From Eubacteriales bacterium (GTDB taxonomy: Bacteria; Bacillota; Clostridia; Lachnospirales; Lachnospiraceae): a stretch of 64,000 nucleotides of DNA. Shown piece after piece: positions 61,366-64,000 of the stretch. The notes beneath the pieces were generated by a model. It was not told the DNA's origin, ran no database searches, and saw nothing but the letters and a program-made list of their open reading frames with translations. The translations under genes and the position numbers were made by a program. Every line of letters begins with the position of its first letter. Position 1 is the stretch's first letter. The DNA lies in the NCBI GenBank assembly GCA_030536575.1, contig JAUNPS010000005.1, forward strand, positions 1 through 64,000, read 5' to 3'.

Positions 61366-61377
61366 TCAAACAGACAT
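61366..61377 (-). CDS. Three-codon leader mini-ORF of the MATE gene
   Basis: ATG-TCT-GTT-TGA, directly behind AGGAGGTGAA, lies exactly 57 nt (19 codons) upstream of and in frame with the MATE start. It could be a minimal leader peptide, or a sign that a TGA mutation truncated a longer N-terminus. Without it the MATE start lacks a good ribosome site. Confidence 0.35.
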   Translation of the reverse strand: MSV

Positions 61378-61395
61378 TTCACCTCCTTGCGTCCA

Positions 61396-61426
61396 ATTAT
61401 AAACTCTATAACGATTGCAGAGTCAA
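61396..61426 (-). promoter_or_regulatory. MerR-type promoter with 19-bp spacer before the MATE gene
   Basis: On the - strand TTGACT (61426-61421) and TATAAT (61401-61396) are 19 nt apart. The spacer carries the dyad actct...agagt (61403-61407 / 61419-61423). A 19-bp spacer with such a dyad is the classical target of MerR-family activators, which underwind the DNA to align the two boxes. No merR-like gene lies in the window. Confidence 0.75.
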
Positions 61427-61445
61427 TAGGCGGCGTCGGTTTTCG

Positions 61446-61490
61446 AAAAATTTAGGGGAAACCTTTTTGAAAGGATTCCCCTAATTTTTA
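61446..61490. terminator. Bidirectional terminator between the surface protein and MATE gene
   Basis: A 14-bp stem with one mismatch (ttaggggaaacctt 61452-61465, aaggattcccctaa 61471-61484) has A- and T-tracts on both sides. It ends the surface protein transcript on the - strand. Confidence 0.85.
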
Positions 61491-61497
61491 CGGACTT

Positions 61498-64000
61498 TTA
61501 CTTTTTCTTAATAGAAGCTTTTTTGTCCAGTCCCGCTGCGCGCAGCAGTTTCGACAGTTTCGCATACTGGGCCTTGGGGACGGTCACGGTGGTATTTGCT
61601 GCTGTCCCGGAAAATGCTTTGGCTCCAATGGATGTAATCGTTTTCGGCAGTACAAAGTTCTTTGCCTTTTTGCAGTCTTTAAAGGCGTTCGCACCAATGC
61701 TGGTCACCCGGAAGGTTGTTTTTCCAATTTTTACGCGTTCCGGAACCGTATATTTTGCAAGGCTCTTGCTGGTTACGCCGGTTACCTGGACGGTTCCGTT
61801 TTTCGAATCGGATTTTGTGACTTTGTACTTCAGGCCGCTGACGGTGGCCGTATAGCCTTTTTTCGGAAGTTCCGGCGTCCAGACGGCTTTGACGGTCAGG
61901 TTTTTCGTTACCTTTTTAAAGGAGGCGCTCCAGCTTAAAACGTAGCCTTTCTTTGTCAGGCTGGGCGCTTTGGCAGCTTTGCCGTTGGTGACGTACTGGG
62001 TCTTGACGGTTTTGCTTCCATTTTTGAAGGTGACGGTCCAGATTTTTGTGCCGGAAGTGTCCTGCACCTTCATTTTGGATGTAAAGCCGGTCGATGCGGT
62101 CAGCAATTTCTTATAAGCGGAAAGCTTACTCTTTGGAACGACAATGGCCGCGCTGGAGGAAATCCCTTTCAGGGCATTTTTCCCAATGCTCTTCAAAGCC
62201 GTCCCCTTCACTGTGATCTTGGTCAGTTTCTTGTCCTGGCTGAATGCCGTTTTCCCGATCTTGGTCACGTTTTTCCCGATTGTGACTTTTTTTAGTTTGG
62301 TCATGCCTTTGAAAGCATTGTCGCCTATGGCTGTTACTTTCAGGGTGACGCCACTTATTTTTACGGTGGCCGGGATCGTGACGGAGGTAGCGGTTTTGCT
62401 CTTTGGCGCAACCACCGTGGCTGTTCCGGTACTGCCGGAAAGTTTGGTTACTTTGTACTTCAGGCTGCCGCTTGTATAGGTTCCTTTAACTTTCAGGGTA
62501 CTCGTGCTGGTATCGACGGTTTCGTCAAATACGCCGTTGTTTTTGGAGCTGGTTTTTACCTGAAGGGTTGCGTTTTTTGTGGGAATCTGGTAGGTTTTGG
62601 TGCTGTCAATATCCGTGGCCGCAATGGTCTGCGTTTTCGGATTATCCAGTTCGCCATTGGAATTTTCGGTTCCCTTTTTCTGTTCTACGGATAGTTTGGT
62701 CGTGCCTGTGATCTGAATGTCCGAGTCGCTCCGGGTGATTTTGGCGGGCTTCCCGGCGGTGGTTGTGCCGGTGATCACGGCCACTTCTACCTGGTCGGAA
62801 TTTTCCGATGCATTGTAGCAGGCAGCTTCAAAGGAGGCTGCCTTGTCGGAAGTTACCTGAAGCGTGCTTACTCCGCTGTCCTGTACATTGAATGTAAGGT
62901 CGGATGTGCTCTGGACGGTTACTGTGACCGCATGGTACGGCGAGGCGACGGAGATTTCCGTACCTTTCGGAACGTCTTTTAAAACGATGTCTTTTGTTCC
63001 TTCGATCCAATATTGGAATGTATTGGAAGAGGTTCCTGTGCCGTTTGAGGTGGAAAGCGGGCTTGCGTAGCTTCCAAGGTTTTTGGTTACCAATGCGTCG
63101 ATATCTGTTGTGTTTGAGCTGGACAGGATGTTCAGCAGACGGCAGTTTTCTTCTGAAACCACATTGCCCAGCGGGCCGTCTTCGATCCATTCTTCGATAA
63201 GCTCTTTAAATTTTTCTGCGGTCTGCGTTTCATACGTAATGTCATACTTGTCAGAGGAATAGGTGTCCCCATAAGACCAGGATGCATATTTGCCCTTCGA
63301 AATATCATAGTTCAGAATCAGGGTCTTTTCTTCTCCAGGATAGTTCGGATCATAAATCCGAACTGTCTTCTGGTGTTCTTTTTGGTTATAGTCTTTCAGG
63401 CCCACCGCAAAAATTTCATGTCCCTCTTTCTCATCATTTATCATTTTAACCATAACTGGAGCGCCCGTATGCCCGTAATCCGCAAGTGCATCAAGCAGTC
63501 CTTCCAGGTCATTTTTATTCTTTGTTGATTCCTTGGTAGCTGAAAACGTATGCTGGTATGCCTGCCCGTATTTCCAGAGTTCCCATACGCTCATCCCAAG
63601 TGTGGTGCTCTGTGTCCTGGTAATATTCTGACTTTTAATTTCCGACAAAAATTCGACTCCGAAAGATCCTTTTTCCGGCGCCTGATAAATCAGAGAGGAC
63701 AGTCCGGAAAGAACCATTCCATAGCATAATCCTTTGCTGTTTTTATTGCTGCTCCATAGAAGCTTTGCATAGGCTTTGCCGAAAATTTTATCGTAGTATT
63801 CTTTTTCTACGGTATCCGGAGGATTCGTAGCTCCCCAAAGATCTTCTGCCATCACTGAGGGAAGCTTCAGTCCCACTCCATAGATTCCATCCTGATAAAT
63901 GGCTCCATTCTCTTTAATGGCCAAGCCGTTGCCTGCATTAGACGCCATATCAAAATCAAACACATTGTCCGCTACTTTTTCATAGCCCTTGCTTTCATAG
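61498..64000 (-). CDS. Large surface protein: cysteine-peptidase-like and leucine-rich repeats (partial)
   Basis: The frame is open to the right edge, so the N-terminus lies outside the window; at least 834 residues are present. The N-terminal visible part has the Cys/His/Asp pattern of a papain-like peptidase: KGLCYGMVLSG, EGHEIFAVGLKDY and RIYDPNYPG. A beta-rich Thr/Ser-rich middle follows. The C-terminal third has BspA-type leucine-rich repeats (VTAIGDNAFKGMTKLKKVTIG), an InlB-like domain (GKAAKAPSLTKKGYVLS-W pattern), and a second BspA-like unit ending in the tail SIKKK. There is no LPxTG. The strongly basic, Lys/Thr-rich C-terminus may bind the wall. A secreted peptidase or adhesin is the best guess. 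Confidence 0.7.
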   Translation of the reverse strand, partial: YESKGYEKVADNVFDFDMASNAGNGLAIKENGAIYQDGIYGVGLKLPSVMAEDLWGATNPPDTVEKEYYDKIFGKAYAKLLWSSNKNSKGLCYGMVLSGLSSLIYQAPEKGSFGVEFLSEIKSQNITRTQSTTLGMSVWELWKYGQAYQHTFSATKESTKNKNDLEGLLDALADYGHTGAPVMVKMINDEKEGHEIFAVGLKDYNQKEHQKTVRIYDPNYPGEEKTLILNYDISKGKYASWSYGDTYSSDKYDITYETQTAEKFKELIEEWIEDGPLGNVVSEENCRLLNILSSSNTTDIDALVTKNLGSYASPLSTSNGTGTSSNTFQYWIEGTKDIVLKDVPKGTEISVASPYHAVTVTVQSTSDLTFNVQDSGVSTLQVTSDKAASFEAACYNASENSDQVEVAVITGTTTAGKPAKITRSDSDIQITGTTKLSVEQKKGTENSNGELDNPKTQTIAATDIDSTKTYQIPTKNATLQVKTSSKNNGVFDETVDTSTSTLKVKGTYTSGSLKYKVTKLSGSTGTATVVAPKSKTATSVTIPATVKISGVTLKVTAIGDNAFKGMTKLKKVTIGKNVTKIGKTAFSQDKKLTKITVKGTALKSIGKNALKGISSSAAIVVPKSKLSAYKKLLTASTGFTSKMKVQDTSGTKIWTVTFKNGSKTVKTQYVTNGKAAKAPSLTKKGYVLSWSASFKKVTKNLTVKAVWTPELPKKGYTATVSGLKYKVTKSDSKNGTVQVTGVTSKSLAKYTVPERVKIGKTTFRVTSIGANAFKDCKKAKNFVLPKTITSIGAKAFSGTAANTTVTVPKAQYAKLSKLLRAAGLDKKASIKKK

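Overview
The window looks like a chromosome segment of a Gram-positive gut-type Clostridia, most likely Lachnospiraceae. The evidence is the ribosomal protein L27 with a Prp-cleavable leader next to prp, strong AGGAGG ribosome sites, lexA divergent from a yneA-like gene, and a combined mre-min-rodA operon. I see no tRNA or rRNA gene and no CRISPR array.

Region 1 (1-11,984, mostly + strand) is a translation and ribosome-assembly block: a B12/radical SAM pair, RNase E/G, rplU-prp-rpmA, obgE, yhbY, nadD, yqeK and rsfS. It is interrupted between RNase E/G and rplU by accessory genes: a HipA-like kinase, a phosphoesterase/DUF4474-like pair on the other strand, and a hicAB toxin-antitoxin pair. Region 2 (12,000-21,815) holds a large secreted Ig/FN3-domain protein followed 8 nt later by a complete Wadjet (jetABCD) plasmid-defence operon. 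Region 3 (21,890-29,470) has an SOS hub (lexA and a LysM division inhibitor with five LexA-box candidates), a CdiA-type toxin remnant, a candidate small RNA, a DEAD-box helicase with an attenuator-like leader, a tyrosine recombinase and a RelB/YoeB pair.

Region 4 (29,490-49,500, almost all - strand) is cell-envelope and division housekeeping. It contains an L,D-transpeptidase, dtd, a cytidylate-kinase-like protein, rluD-lspA-aroB-ylmH-sepF-yggS with an HlyD-like adaptor, then dacA-like, mgsA, rodA, minE, minD, minC, a class B PBP, mreD, mreC, mreB and radC. Region 5 (49,600-61,490, - strand) is mutS-mutL-miaA followed by a PLP enzyme and two flavoproteins, with a MATE exporter beyond. Region 6 is a partial cysteine-peptidase-like/LRR surface protein running off the right end.

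The most notable non-coding signals are these. A roughly 310-nt structured element (about 49,605-49,911, - strand) resembles an ORF-less HEARO/omega RNA and lies directly behind a GTGA that supplies the stop codon of a flavoprotein gene. A 142-bp MITE-like element with an 8-bp target duplication sits in the mutS leader, with a 47-bp decayed relative near 27,208. A 19-bp-spacer, MerR-type promoter lies before the MATE gene. A consensus promoter has a LexA box in its spacer. An intrinsic terminator lies in the leader of the DEAD-box helicase. All calls come from reading the sequence; no database search was run.
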